Assembly (NCBI RefSeq): GCF_033807575.1
Contig: NC_084703.1
Span: forward strand, 1,364,001 to 1,428,000
Reading direction: 5' to 3'
Source: Cydia pomonella
Taxonomy: Eukaryota; Arthropoda; Insecta; Lepidoptera; Tortricidae
Length of the DNA stretch: 64,000 nucleotides
Shown piece by piece: positions 1 through 11,600 of the stretch. Position numbers and translations under genes: made by a program. The notes under the pieces are model-generated. The model was not told the DNA's origin. It saw only the letters and a list, made by a program, of their open reading frames with translations, and did not search any database. Numbering within the stretch: position 1 is the stretch's first letter; the number at the start of each line of letters is the position of its first letter.

Positions 1-298
1 TCCTGTTTTGGATTTGGACGACTCTGTCACGCTTGTATTTCTGTAGTTTATCAAATAAATACAAAAAGACAAGTGCTATTGCATCTCTTTTTAACTGTAG
101 ATTACATTTACCACGAGAAAAATTAATATCTAAATTTCATCTCATACAAAAAGTCACATTTTTCGGGGATGAAAAATAAGACAACGAAAAATTTTTTGTC
201 TAAGTTGTAGTAGAAATACAAATGTATTTGACATAAAAACACAGAAACAACAAAGTGATCAAGGTGATAGTGGACAATCGGTTTTTACATAATCTGTA

Positions 299-483
299 CC
301 CCTAGTGTAAATTTATTCGATAGCGTGACGTGACGTACGCGTTTGCGTTAAGTCTCATGTTGTGTGGAATTTAGAAACAGCGCGCCAAGCGGGACGTTTT
401 GGAAACTCAAAATCCCATACAAAATGAGACTTAACGCAAACGCGTACGTCATGTTTCATTATCGAATAAATGTACACTAGGGG
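299..483. mobile_element. 185-bp hairpin MITE, copy 1
   Basis: Ends CCCCTAGTGTAAATTTATTC and, at the right, the inverse ending ACACTAGGGG; GTACGCGTTTGCGTTAAGTC is inverted in the second arm. The same length as the copy at 19538-19722. Confidence 0.9.
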
Positions 484-548
484 CTCTGTTGTATCATTCA
501 CAAGTTTTTTTTTATATAACTCACCTTGTTAGTATGTGTTTATGCGGG

Positions 549-775
549 TCAAATCTCGAAAGCTAAATTTGACCCACTTCCCGGTTTTCGATTGAGCTGA
601 AAATTTGCATACATATGTAACTCTGGTGACAATGCAATATTATGGTACCATCGAGCTGATCTGATGATGGAGACAAGAGGTGGACATAGGAACTCTGTGA
701 TAAAACAACGCAACCTAAATGTTTTTGGGGTTTCCAGAATTGTCTCGATGAGTATTAGTTGCCTGTGCAAAAAAA
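549..775. repeat. 'TTTGACCCACTTCCCGG' repeat, copy 1
   Basis: Includes TTTGACCCACTTCCCGG, GACAATGCAATATTATGGTA and AAAACAACGCAACCT. Five copies in the window. From 776 to about 1070 I see only AT-rich DNA. Confidence 0.8.
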
Positions 776-1075
776 GTACAGTCAGCGATTAATAGCTTGT
801 ACAAAAAAAAAAATCCAAAAACTCATTTCAATTTCAATAACTGATTTCTAAAAGTATGGTTTAGAAGGAATACATAGAAGGTGTACAGCATATTCTGCCG
901 GCATGTATCGGCGTAGAAATATTTACATGAGGAGTATTACGCGAAGCTCTGCTTAGTATTAATACTCTGACATTGGGGACCTTTTACATCTCCAGATTTA
1001 ATGTGTTTTTAACCATAGAGACTATACATCTCTATTAAAATAATAAATAAAATAAATAATAAAAAATAAATATTA

Positions 1076-1310
1076 TAGGACATTATTACACAAATTGACT
1101 AAGTCCCACAGTAAGCTCAATAAGGCTTGTGTTGAGGGTACTTAGACAACGATATATATAATATATACATATTTATAAATACTTAAATACATATAAAACA
1201 CCCATGACTCAGGAACAGATATCCATGCTCATCACACGAATAAATGCCCTTACCAGGATTTGAACCCGGGACCATCAGCTTCGTAGGCAGGGTCACTACC
1301 AGCCAGAATG
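1076..1310 (-). repeat. tRNA-derived SINE
   Basis: Minus strand: GGTCCCGGGTTCAAATCC (B box) near 1260 and an A-box relic near 1310; tail ATTATAGGACATTATTACAC in plus-strand order. Same family as 37570-37745. Confidence 0.8.
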
Positions 1311-1470
1311 GTCGTCAGTTTTAGATCTATATATGTTTTTGATTCAGTTGCAGCGCCGCCGAGTTCGCGTCGCGCGTCGCTAGAATCCATCGATCTATTT
1401 CTCGCTGTCAAAGGTATTGTCATGTCAAAATTATATCTTTAAATCTAGTAATTTTTCTGCTAAATACATC

Positions 1471-2545
1471 AAACAGACAGAAGTTTTTGTGGCAAAACCG
1501 AGCGCTTGAGAAAATGAAACATCGACAAATAATAACATCATAGATTAATAATTAAAATATGTAAATTCTACTTGCTGTAATTTACCGGGAAATTTCAAGA
1601 ATGAAAATCAATTACAAATCCGACTATAATTTATGAGTATTTATTAAGTATCTTAAAATAAAAACGTACAGTGCAAATAAAATAAGAAAACTACCAATGG
1701 GTGTATCAAAGAAGATATCGAACGTGTTGTGCATTTCGCGGTAGCTATTTTATTTAATTTTATTAGCCTATTTGTGTGTCCCACTGCTGGGCAAAGGCCT
1801 CCCCTCCAGCTTTCCAATCCTCCCTGTGCTGAGCAAGGTCCCGCCAGTCCCGCTGAAACGCATTCAAGTTGTCCCGCCATCTCTTTCTCGGTCTGCCTCT
1901 GCCACGACTACACCGGGGATGCCAGCTAGTGGCTATTTTAGCGCATCTGTCATCATTCATCCGGCAGACACGTCCAGCCCAGTCCCACTTAAGCCTGGCG
2001 GTCTTCATCCCAACATCGACGGCACGGGTTTTGGAGCGAAGCTCTGTGTTCCTCACCCTGTCAGATCTTCGAATACCCAGGATACTCCGCTCCATTGTCC
2101 TTTGACAAACCTTGAGCCGTGATTTTTGCGCCTCAGTTAATGACTAGTTTTGGTCACAATAGGTGAGGATGGGTAAGATTATGTCGACGAGCTTGCGCTT
2201 TAGTGCAATTGGGAGTTTACCTTTCATGAGTTCCTTCATAGACCAAAAGCTCCGCCAGGCGTTTTCGATCCTTCTATCAATCTCCTTGTCCTGGCGATCT
2301 GTGAAGGAGACTATCTGGCCTAGATAAGTATACTCGTCGACATATTGCAAAATGTTCCCATCCACCGTCACCTCGTGCTTCTTGCTGTTGGTCATTAAAT
2401 GGGTTTTAGATTGGTTCATCGTCAGACCGATTTTTGTATCATGTTAAAAATATCTATAACGCTAAGGTAACATCGATAATAGACATGTCGATATTTGATT
2501 TTTTTTCAATTGCTTTATTTTGCCACAATAACTTCTATGTCTATA
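1471..2545. repeat. Repeat shared with 18608-19200, interrupted by a LINE remnant
   Basis: 1500-1750 and 2460-2545 match the two parts of 18608-19200; the LINE piece 1755-2440 sits between them. Confidence 0.72.
1763..2419 (-). pseudogene. RTE-type LINE reverse transcriptase C-terminus
   Basis: One minus-strand frame of 219 codons with a single internal stop (TAG at 2144-2146, where related elements have Trp). It reads VDEYTYLGQIVSFTDRQDKE, RRIENAWRSFWSMKELMKG, MERSILGIRRSDRVRNTELR and RCSRGRGRPRKRWRDNLNAF. These are the YLG, RI..AW..F and GRP..RW motifs downstream of the reverse transcriptase core. It is 5'-truncated; the 3' end carries the GCCCAGCAGTGGGA motif near 1780. One stop and an otherwise open frame suggest a fairly young insertion. 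Confidence 0.88.
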
Positions 2546-2604
2546 CACACTATAGTTAACCAAATCTGTCGCGTCGTCACTTGTTTTTACCCGAGATTCG
2601 CTCA

Positions 2605-3298
2605 TTAGGGTTCCGTAGCCAAATGGCAGAAAACGGAACCCTTATAGATTCGTCATGTCCGTCTGTCTGTCCAATAATAATAATAATAAATTATTTATTC
2701 ACGACCAACTTGGATCATTATTATGTGTTAGTGACAATTTTTATCTTAATGCTAATGTTAATATATACATATGTATTTAATTATAGCAAACTATAGCCAC
2801 TTTTTTTTAGGGTTCCGTCGTCAACTAGGAACCCTTATAGTTTCGCCATGTCCGTCTGTCTGTCCGAGGCTGTGTTAGTGCTAGAAAGCTACAATTCGGC
2901 ATGAATAAATTAATAAATCCGACAGTCGTACAATAAAATCTAAATTTATTTTTGTATACCTACAGTGTACAGTATTGATGGAAAGATCTTTCAAAACTAA
3001 TAGGGATTTTGAACAAACACTTTTTGATAAAGTGAATATGAAAGAAAAAAAATCCTTCCCCCCCTGTAAGTTTTGAACCATAGGTCTAAAAATATGAAAC
3101 AAATCGTGGAAATAGAAAACTATAGCGGACTTGATCAGTTTAGCTGTTAAATTATCGTGAAAAGTCTTCTTCATGGTATAAAGACGTATGAAGCACTGCA
3201 AAGTACTTCCTTATGCTTGCCATATATGATACTTACTAATAGCTCCCGTTTAGCCTATTCTGACAGAATGGTAACTACGGAACCCTACACTGAGCACG
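2605..3298. repeat. 'GGGTTCCGTA' repeats (two partial copies)
   Basis: AGGGTTCCGTAGCCAAATGG and ACCCTTATAGATTCGTCATG at 2607-2660; a second, longer copy at 2809-3298 with CCATGTCCGTCTGTCTGTCC. The right end CGGAACCCTACACTGAGCAC meets the TIR element at 3303. Confidence 0.8.
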
Positions 3299-3302
3299 TT
3301 CT

Positions 3303-4535
3303 TTAGTCGTATACCTCGAAATCAAAAAATCCTTGTAGCTCTTCACCTATTCGCGTTTCACCGTGATAGCGTATTTTGCTGTAGCGTGTAATATCGGTGG
3401 TGTATTTTGTTACTCGCATATACAACGGTAGCAAATTTTAATGTAGAATGTATTATCAATAGCCTATTTAGTTAGCAGCATATATTTTCAATAGATGTTT
3501 ACAACAGTAGCTAATTTTGATGTAGCGTGTATTATCAATAGCCTATTTAGTCATCCGCAAATATTTTCAATAGATGTTTACAACAGTAGCTAATTTTGAT
3601 GTAGCGTGTATTATCAATAGCCTATTTAGTTAGCCGCAAATATTTTCAATAGATGTTTACAACAGTAGCTAATTTTGATGTAGCGTGTATTATCAATAGC
3701 CTATTTAGTTAGCCGCAAATATTTTCAATAGATGTTTACAACAGTAGCTAATTTTGATGTAGCGTGTATTATCAATAGCCTATTTAGTCATCCGCAAATA
3801 TTTTCAATAGATGTTTACAACAGTAGCTAATTTTGATGTAGCGTGTATTATCAATAGCCTATTTAGTCATCCGCAAATATTTTCAATAGATGTTTACAAC
3901 AGTAGCTAATTTTGATGTAGCGTGTATTATCAATAGCCTATTTAGTTATCCGCAAATATTTTCAATAGATGTTTACAACAGTAGCTAATTTTGATGTAGT
4001 GTGTATTATCAATAGCCTATTTAGTTATCCGCAAAAAAAATTTGTTGCATTTTACCTGGGTCGCATATTGTTGTACTGTATTGTATTAATCGTAAACAAA
4101 ATTGGCTATATCATTGGGATATAATAAAATTACGGTCGCTTATTGACCTCATTGTTACAGCAATACATTAACTAGCTTTGGAGAATTTGTTATTTAGGAA
4201 ATCTACCTCTAAGGTTACATATAACACACTCAAAACCAGGAGATAAACTACAAGTGCGAAATGTATTTACAAAACAAAACTATAGAGGTATAGTGCTTAA
4301 AGGAAATGTCGCGTAATGTAATAACGCATTATAAACAAATATCTGTCGAGGTGAAAAGCGACTACAGTGAAGAAAGGCAGGGAAGTAAATATACTATGAA
4401 TCTTATACACCATTGTAATTGGCGACCAGAAATCATGCTACAAAAAAAAAATCTGTTCAGAAATTATGAGATCGCGGCGAAACGCGAATAGGTGAAAAGC
4501 TACAAGGAATTTTTGAATTCGAGGTATACGACTAA
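3303..4535. mobile_element. 1.2-kb TIR element with internal satellite
   Basis: The left end TTAGTCGTATACCTCGAA and the segment CTTCACCTATTCGCGTTTC are inverted at the right end (about 4470-4535: GAAACGCGAATAGGTGAA..., TTCGAGGTATACGACTAA), giving roughly 60-bp imperfect TIRs. The interior is mostly the 79-bp satellite. No transposase frame. It sits at the border of a GGGTTCCG repeat. Confidence 0.85.
3425..4033. repeat. 79-bp tandem repeat, ~7.7 units
   Basis: CAACAGTAGCTAATTTTGAT recurs every 79 bp, with TAGCCTATTTAGTTAGCCGC or TCATCCGC variants. Units are nearly identical. It is wholly inside the TIR element. Confidence 0.94.
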
Positions 4536-4814
4536 CAAACGACTGAGCATGACCATTTTATTTTGTTCAAAGTTAGACTACACGGTATAAATCGGTGTAC
4601 ACTGATTCTACTCCACAGAGGAAGTGGAAAACTCTGGCAGACCCTGCGGTATGGTCGAGGTGTTCGCCCCCTCATACCCGCCATCGCCGGTCCCCTCCAA
4701 CGGGTATGGTCATACTACCCTCATTTGCTAATAAAAATTTAACCTATGATGTACGGAATAGAATTGATTTTGCCATGCACGTTACAATAGTTATTTGTTT
4801 TACAATGGGGCAAA

Positions 4815-5200
4815 GTTGTTGTTTAACCGCTCGTGCTAATATTGATACCCGAGCGAGCGAAAGATTCCAAAATTAAACCACGAGCGTAGCGAGTGGTTCG
4901 AGAAGTGGAATCTTTACGAGGGTTAAACAAACTTGGCCTCCGGGTGAAACAATTTTTCACCACACCAACACGAGGAAACTACTAACTATGAAAAACGAAA
5001 AAATTTGAATAAAATCAAATACAAATGAACGTAATAAAAAAATCGTCATTTAAAAGTCAATTCTACTAGCTCACATAAGGAAACAATTCAAAATTTGCAT
5101 CCGATTACTTTGCCCCACATGTGGATAAAATGCAACTTTCTCATTCGTTTTTGAACAATCAAGAGGGCAACCAGTCGGTGTGGTGAAAATATAACTATAT
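4815..5200. repeat. Repeat shared with 15435-15990
   Basis: Shares TTTAACCGCTCGTGCTAATA, TTTAAAAGTCAATTCTAC and CACATGTGGATAAAATGCAA with the later copy. From 5200 to about 5830 there is only AT-rich sequence without recognisable features. Confidence 0.7.
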
Positions 5201-5829
5201 TCCAATTGAAAATTATTTAAATTTCATCGATCTTAAGCTGCCGCCGGAGCTGTGCGAGGTAGCTAAGTGGTGCGAGGCGTAGCGAGGGTGTGAAGCATTC
5301 TAAATAAATATGTGAGCGGGGTGCAGAGAGGCGGGATCGAAGCTTTTTAATGTTTTTATCTACACATATGTCATAAACCCTCTATGATGCCTTCAAAATC
5401 CGTAAATAATGACCAACATTACGATAAACTCAATTATAAAATCTTTCGCTTACTCGGGACTCAAAAACACGCTGTAAAGTAACTTTGCTCTCGTGTGACA
5501 CATTCAACTTTTCACCTCAGTAGTGAGAACATATTAAATAATAAATAAATAATTAAAGGTTTAAAAAAATCAACATAAAGTAAAGTTGACTACATTTATT
5601 TACATTCATGAATGAAAGGCATCATCATTATGACGAAAGCTTGTCTCACTCCCTGTGAGGAAAGGCTTGTTCGAGCTGCTGAGGTGAATATATAATTGTA
5701 AAATATTTATGTGATATGACTGCATGTATTAATCAGCTATAAATCAAACAAAAAAAATAGAAATAAAAACAACTAAAAAACAATTTTTAACAATATTTAT
5801 TTATATTATTATTTGTCATTCATACATTC

Positions 5830-6330
5830 ATGAACACGAATATTAGAACATAGATTAAAGATTTGAAGATAAGTCTATATTGTCTATTCCTCATAACAGC
5901 ACTTGTGCTGTGAAATCGCTATGAAGTTGCGATTAATGGCTACCAACCTAACAAAATAAACATAATATAGTTTCAAACTAAGTGCATTGTTGTTAACTTA
6001 CAAAATATTCATTTGGTTGCATAGTAGAAACCATGGCTACATAAGTCAGATACGCGCATGTGACACCCGTAATATAGCAACACCCATAGACTACGAAGAC
6101 CGCTTAGCGTTGCTTGTTATTGTCCATATGCTACTGTGGCCAAAATCGAGAAAAAACTGTCCAAATTTAGCAAAGATCAAGTACCAGGGCTTCATGAGTT
6201 ACAAGGTGTCGCTGACCAGCCGGTCGGTCGGGCCGGGCGCGTAAGAAGGTATGCTCGTGTATCTTAGCTGCATACTTTTGGTTTGCTTACCTATATGATT
6301 CTACTAGTTTAAATATTATTTTTGTTGACT
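5830..6330 (+). repeat. Interspersed repeat with exon-like segment, copy 1
   Basis: Matches 14395-14945. The exon-like block here (KYQGFMSYKVSLTSRSVGPG) is frame-shifted relative to that copy, and again is followed by GTATGC. Confidence 0.75.
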
Positions 6331-6637
6331 CATAGGAAAAATATTGTATGCTCATAGCGTATTTATTTGCAATTCCGACGCCTACGGCTCCGGCTCACAT
6401 TGTGCTCAAGCCACTCGACTTTTTGTACCCTTATACAACGGCAAATAAAATTAAGAAGACCAATAGTGCTCACTCCATACAACGGTTTTGTTACCAAAAA
6501 TACTATTATTTTCGTATTCTACATCTAGTGTCGAGTAGCAGTACTGAGAGTTCCGCTACTCGACGCTGATGTCGACTACGAAAATAATAAGCGTTTTGGT
6601 ACCAAAACTGATGTATACAGTGAGCACTCTATGTACT

Positions 6638-7285
6638 TTTTAGGGTTCCGTAGTCAACTAGGAACCCTTATAGTTTCGCCATGTCCGTTTGTCTGTCTGT
6701 CTGTCCGAGGCTTTGCTCTGGTCGTTAGTGCTACAAAGCTGAAATTTGGTATGGATATATAAATCAATAAAGCCGACAAAGTCGTACAATAAAATTTAAA
6801 AATTTAATTTTTTTTAGGGTAGTCCTACACGTAAAGTAACTACACGTAAAGTGGGGGTGATTTTTTTTTTTGCTTTAACCCTACAGAGTGGGATATCGCT
6901 GGAAAGGTCTTTCAAAAGTAATAGGGGTCTTCAACAAACATTTCTTGATAAAGTGAATATATTCGAAGAATTGCTCCGAAAAAAAAAAAATGTGTCCCCC
7001 CCCCCCCCCCCTTTAACTTTTGAACCATAGGTCCAAAAATATGAAATAATCTTGAACGTAGAGCTTAAGAAAGACATTAAATGAAAACTATAGCGGATAT
7101 GATCATTTTAGCTGTTTTTGAGTTATCGCAAAAAGTTTCCCCTTCATAGTAAAAAGACGTACACCCACAGTTCATCCCTTGGTTAACAATCTACCATACT
7201 TTAAGTTCCAGTTTAACTTATTGTGACGGAAGGCTAACTACGGAACCCTACTCTGAGCATGGCCCGACATGCTCTTGGCCGGTTT
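6638..7285. mobile_element. 'GGGTTCCGTA' repeat, near complete
   Basis: Starts TAGGGTTCCGTAGTCAACTA and ends CTACGGAACCCTACTCTGAG, then TGGCCGGTTTTTATT. Contains a C14-type run at 6997. No coding frame. 7285-7660 shows nothing but the exon-1 acceptor. Confidence 0.82.
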
Positions 7286-7662
7286 TTATTATTTCTCTAT
7301 GACAACGGTTGCATAAATACTTTTTATTATATTTCCTTCGCTTGTTTTGTATGTACAAACACCTCGCTCTGCTCAGCTGCTTCCACTGTAGTGGCGCTAA
7401 ACGAGAATACGTAAATAAAGTTCTAGTATTAGTTTATGACAAACATCCCTCGCTACCCATCCTTGCACAGCTTGCGTCGAATCGCAGCCTTAATTTGTAC
7501 TATGTATAGGACGGTGGGCCTTAGGAGAATATAGAAGTTTTTTCGTTCTTCTCGTTTTATTTTCACATCGTATAATTCTCAATTTTGTAACGTTGTTAAC
7601 CCTTTAGACTAAGAAATGTTATAAAATGAAACATTTTGCTACATTTATCGTTTGTTACACAG

Positions 7663-8625
7663 AGTGGAAGACTGGTGTTTACCCCCAGCCATTAAGGCAT
7701 CGCGGTCTCTCAAGTCCCTGTCTGACATCAGCAGTGACATCATCCGGCTTGGAACTCCACCAGGGTGGACCGCGACCCCAGAGTTCCAAGACCCACAGTC
7801 CGAAGGAGATTTGGTACGAGGAAAGGAAATAATGGACGAAAACATTAAGAAAGAACTTGAAGAAATCAGATTCGAAGTCTCAGATAAAATAGAAATGAAA
7901 TCTAAAAAATCTTCAGAAAAAAATAACGTTTCTGATAATGAGGATTCAGGTATTGATGTACGAGCGAAAAAGAACCAAAATACAAACAAAGCTAAGACAG
8001 ATAAGGACAGTGAGAAAGCAGGCCAGAAACATGAAAGGGACAAAGAAGACAAGAAAGCGGGACACAAAGAAGGCAAGAAAGTAGGACATAAAGATGATAG
8101 GGACAAAGAAGGCAAGAAAGTAGAACAAAAAGATGAGAGGGACAAAGAAGGCAAGAAAATAGACCAAAAAGATGAGAGGGCCAAAGAAGGCAAGAAAGTA
8201 GGACAAAAAGATGAGAAGGACAAAGAAGGCAAGAAAGTAGGACATCAAGATGATAGGGACAAAGAAGGCAAGAAAGTAGAACAAAAAGATGAGAGGGAAA
8301 AAGAAGGGAAGAAAGTAGGACAGAAAGATGAGAGGGACAAAGAAGGCAAGAAAGTAGGACAAAAAGATGAGAGGGACAAAGAAGACAAAAATACCGGACA
8401 GATAGATGAGGGAGACAATATAGAGAAGAAAGCGGGACAGTCAGGTGAGGGAGACAAATTAGAGAAGAAAGCGGGACATAGAAATGAGAGGGACAAAGAA
8501 GACAAGAAAGCAGGAGAGAAAAATAAGAGGGAAAACGATGACATCAGTAAACCAGACGATGCAACAAAGAGGATTAAAGGAAAGGGAGTGGGGAAGAAAA
8601 CTGTGCAGAAAGAAACAAGGGGCAG
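7663..8625 (+). CDS. Jarid2: Jarid2 exon 1 of window: lysine-rich repeat region
   Basis: The acceptor AG is at 7661-7662 and the donor GTATGT at 8626. The exon encodes about 321 residues. A short ordered-looking stretch (VEDWCLPPAIKASRSLKS) is followed by acidic and lysine-rich sequence and then about nine copies of a 13-residue unit of the form KVGQKDERDKEGK (39 bp, roughly 8050-8400), decaying toward the 3' end. The region is highly charged and probably disordered or helical. I do not recall such repeats in vertebrate JARID2. In-frame ATGs occur (for example 7832), but the acceptor and the continuous frame argue that translation starts upstream. Confidence 0.85.
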
Positions 8626-11600
8626 GTATGTATAGATTTTCCGTTTAACTGTTAATATGGTCAGCTAAGTGGAAACATTACTGGTGATTTTCCCGTTCAT
8701 ACGTTCTCTGTATTGTGGTCATAGATGAGTTCTTATTCAATATTACCACTATGTTTGTACTTTTTTTTAATATTCCTGTTTCTATAAGAACTAGGTTACT
8801 TCAAACAACGCTAAACACAAGTAAATTAATTCTCCGTAAACAGACGTGTATGTCGTCTGCAGCTCCATTGCTCGATTGAGGCAGGATTTACCTCCGACGT
8901 TTCGAGGACGGCAGTGTCCCCGTGGCCTCGGAGAATACTAGCTAAAGTTGACACCAACGTTTTAGCCGCGCGAGTTTTTCGTGCTACCCGCACTTGATCT
9001 TGTTTATCAACTTGAACGTTTTGCGCACTAGGGATGTTAATCACTAGACAAGACACACAACACTCAGATATTTGTTTTCGCTGATACATTCACTAATGAC
9101 TGGATTACAATTAAATGAGATCCTAAAACCATCGTTCCGATTGAAATTGATTTGTTTTTTTAATTTCAATGGCTTCACTACGATGCGTAGAAAGGATTTT
9201 AGGGTTATGCAGCTCAATCCAGTGATTTGTTTGACTAGTAAATGCTCGGCAACCACAGACTTGTCCTCGAAACGTCGGAGGTATATTAAAAACTTAACTT
9301 TACGCTATTAATATTTTGAGGTATGGGCAATGTGAATGTCATTTCGCCTTGTGTGGTAGGGCACAGCACAGCGGATGTCATTCCAAATCTAGAGCAAGCC
9401 CAACTGGGGAAGTATCTTACAGAAAACCGCAGCCAAATAACACTAGACCCTACTCATAGTGTTGTGTTCCTGCCGGTGAGTAAGGTTGCCAGAGCTCAAC
9501 GAGGGGGGTGGGGTTAGGGTCGGCAACGCGCATGTAACTCCTCTGGAGTTGCAGGCGTACATAGGCTACCGAGACTGCTTATTATCAGGCAGGCCGTATG
9601 CTTGTTTGCCACCGAAATAGTATAAAAAAAAATTAAGTCCCGTTTTAGTCAGTTTCTTTTTTTGGTAACCTTTTGACCGAGGATAATCAGACTTCGTGCG
9701 TTCCCATATGACTCACGATGACACGCCGCGTTCGATAGATGTGGCATTCAAAGGGTTAAAGATTATTGTGTATGTTAAAGGTTACGCTTGTATTTTTTTT
9801 TAAATACAGGAAACCGAAAGTTGCTCCGGTCAAAGAGAAGAAAACGTTACCGAAGCGAGCGGCGAAGGCAGCCCCTGCCCAGGAAGAGGTGGCCACCAAC
9901 ACGAGACTTCTCAGGAAGTAAGTATGATAAGATCTCTGCTTGGCCTTACGGTTGACTGGTAGAGTACAGAATGCCTTTTGTACTGTAAGGTTTTCTTTTG
10001 TGCAATAAAGATTAAATAAGTAAATTAATAAGCATATTCTGGGGATTACGGTAAATCCCGGGTTTATTTATCCCCTTCATAAAATACAGGTATATACTTA
10101 TAGAACCTATTTTTCCAGCTCCCGCGACCCTCCGCCGCCAAACCCGGACGTGTACGAGTTCGACGAACTAGAAGGCTCTCGGCCTCCCTCGGGCCTCCGC
10201 CGCCGCAACCAGCCCACCCCGGACCCCCCCGCGCAGAGCCCCGAAAGCATACGATACATGGACATATGCCCTACAAGCTCTCAACTAGTCAAAATTAATA
10301 CCAAAAAAGAAGAAGTTGGGAACGTACTTAGTGTCAGCTTGGTACCTAAGGACGATATATATAAGAAGCAGAAGAATTGGATAGATAATCTGACGAATAG
10401 GCCAGCGCTGTTAAACAAGTTTTTCAACTGCTTACCGACAGAACTTCAGAACGAGCTTGGGAGCTTGGCCACGGAGGGGACTGGGCGGGAGGAGGCTTAT
10501 TTGGACGAAAAGGCGGGGACGGTCTTAGAGGCACCCACGTACTATCCTACGGCTGAGGAGTTTGAGGTATTATATTAGTGTTATTGTATCCACTGCTTAC
10601 AGAACATCTCAATTAGCTTGGGAGCTTGGCCACGGAGGGGACTGGCCGGGAGGAGGCTTATTTGGACGAAAAGGCGGGGACGGTCTTAGAGGCACCCACG
10701 TACTATCCTACGGCTGAGGAGTTTGAGGTATTATATTAGTGTTATTGTATCCACTGCTTACAGAACATCTCAATTAGCTTGGGAGCTTGGCCACGGAGGG
10801 GACTGGCCGGGAGGAGGCTTATTTGGACGAAAAGGCGGGGACGGTCTTAGAGGCACCCACGTACTATCCTACGGCTGAGGAGTTTGAGGTAATATATTAG
10901 TGTTTATTGTATCCACTGCTGACAGAACTTCTCAATGAGCTGGGGTGCTTGGCCACGGAGGGGACTGGGCGGGAGGAGGCTTATTTGGACGAAAAGGCGG
11001 GGACGGTCTTAGAGGCACCCACGTACTATCCTACGGCTGAGGAGTTTGAGGTAATATATTAGTGTTATTGTATCCACTGTTGACAGAACTTCTCAATGAA
11101 CTGGGGAGCTTGGCCACGGAGGGGACTGGGAGAGAAGAGGCTTATTTAGAGGAAAAGGCAGGGGCGATGCTTGAGGCACCCGCGTACTATCCTACGGCTG
11201 AGGAGTTTGAGGTAATATATTAGTGTTATTGTATCCACTGCTGACAGAACTTCTCAATGAGCTGGGGTGCTTGGCCAGGGAGGGGACTGGGCGGGTGGAG
11301 GCTTATTTGGACAAAAAGGCGGGGACGGTCTTAGAGGCATCCACGTACTATCCTACGGCTGAGGAGTTTGAGGTAATATATTAGTGTTATTGTATCCACT
11401 GCTGAGAGAACATCTCAATTAGCTGGGGAGCTTGGCCACGGAGGGGACTGGGAGAGAAGAGGCTTATTTAGAGGAAAAGGCAGGGGCGATGCTTGAGGCA
11501 CCCGCGTACTATCCTACGGCTGAGGAGTCTGAGGTAATGTATTAGTGTTTACTGTATCCACTGCTGAACAGAACTTCTCAATGAGCTGGGGAGCTTGGCC

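Noticed and set aside
3425..4033. CRISPR-like array
   Set aside because: The units are contiguous 79-bp repeats without unique spacers, in a eukaryotic TIR element.
4595..4876. 93-codon plus-strand frame near a GC-rich block
   Set aside because: No recognised domain, no splice context, and its right part is a repeat also found at 15435.
7645..8544. Minus-strand frames of 195, 138 and 99 codons rich in Phe/Leu/Ser opposite Jarid2 exon 1
   Set aside because: They are antisense shadows of the lysine-rich coding repeats; no start context, splice sites or known domains, and the plus strand fits a known family.
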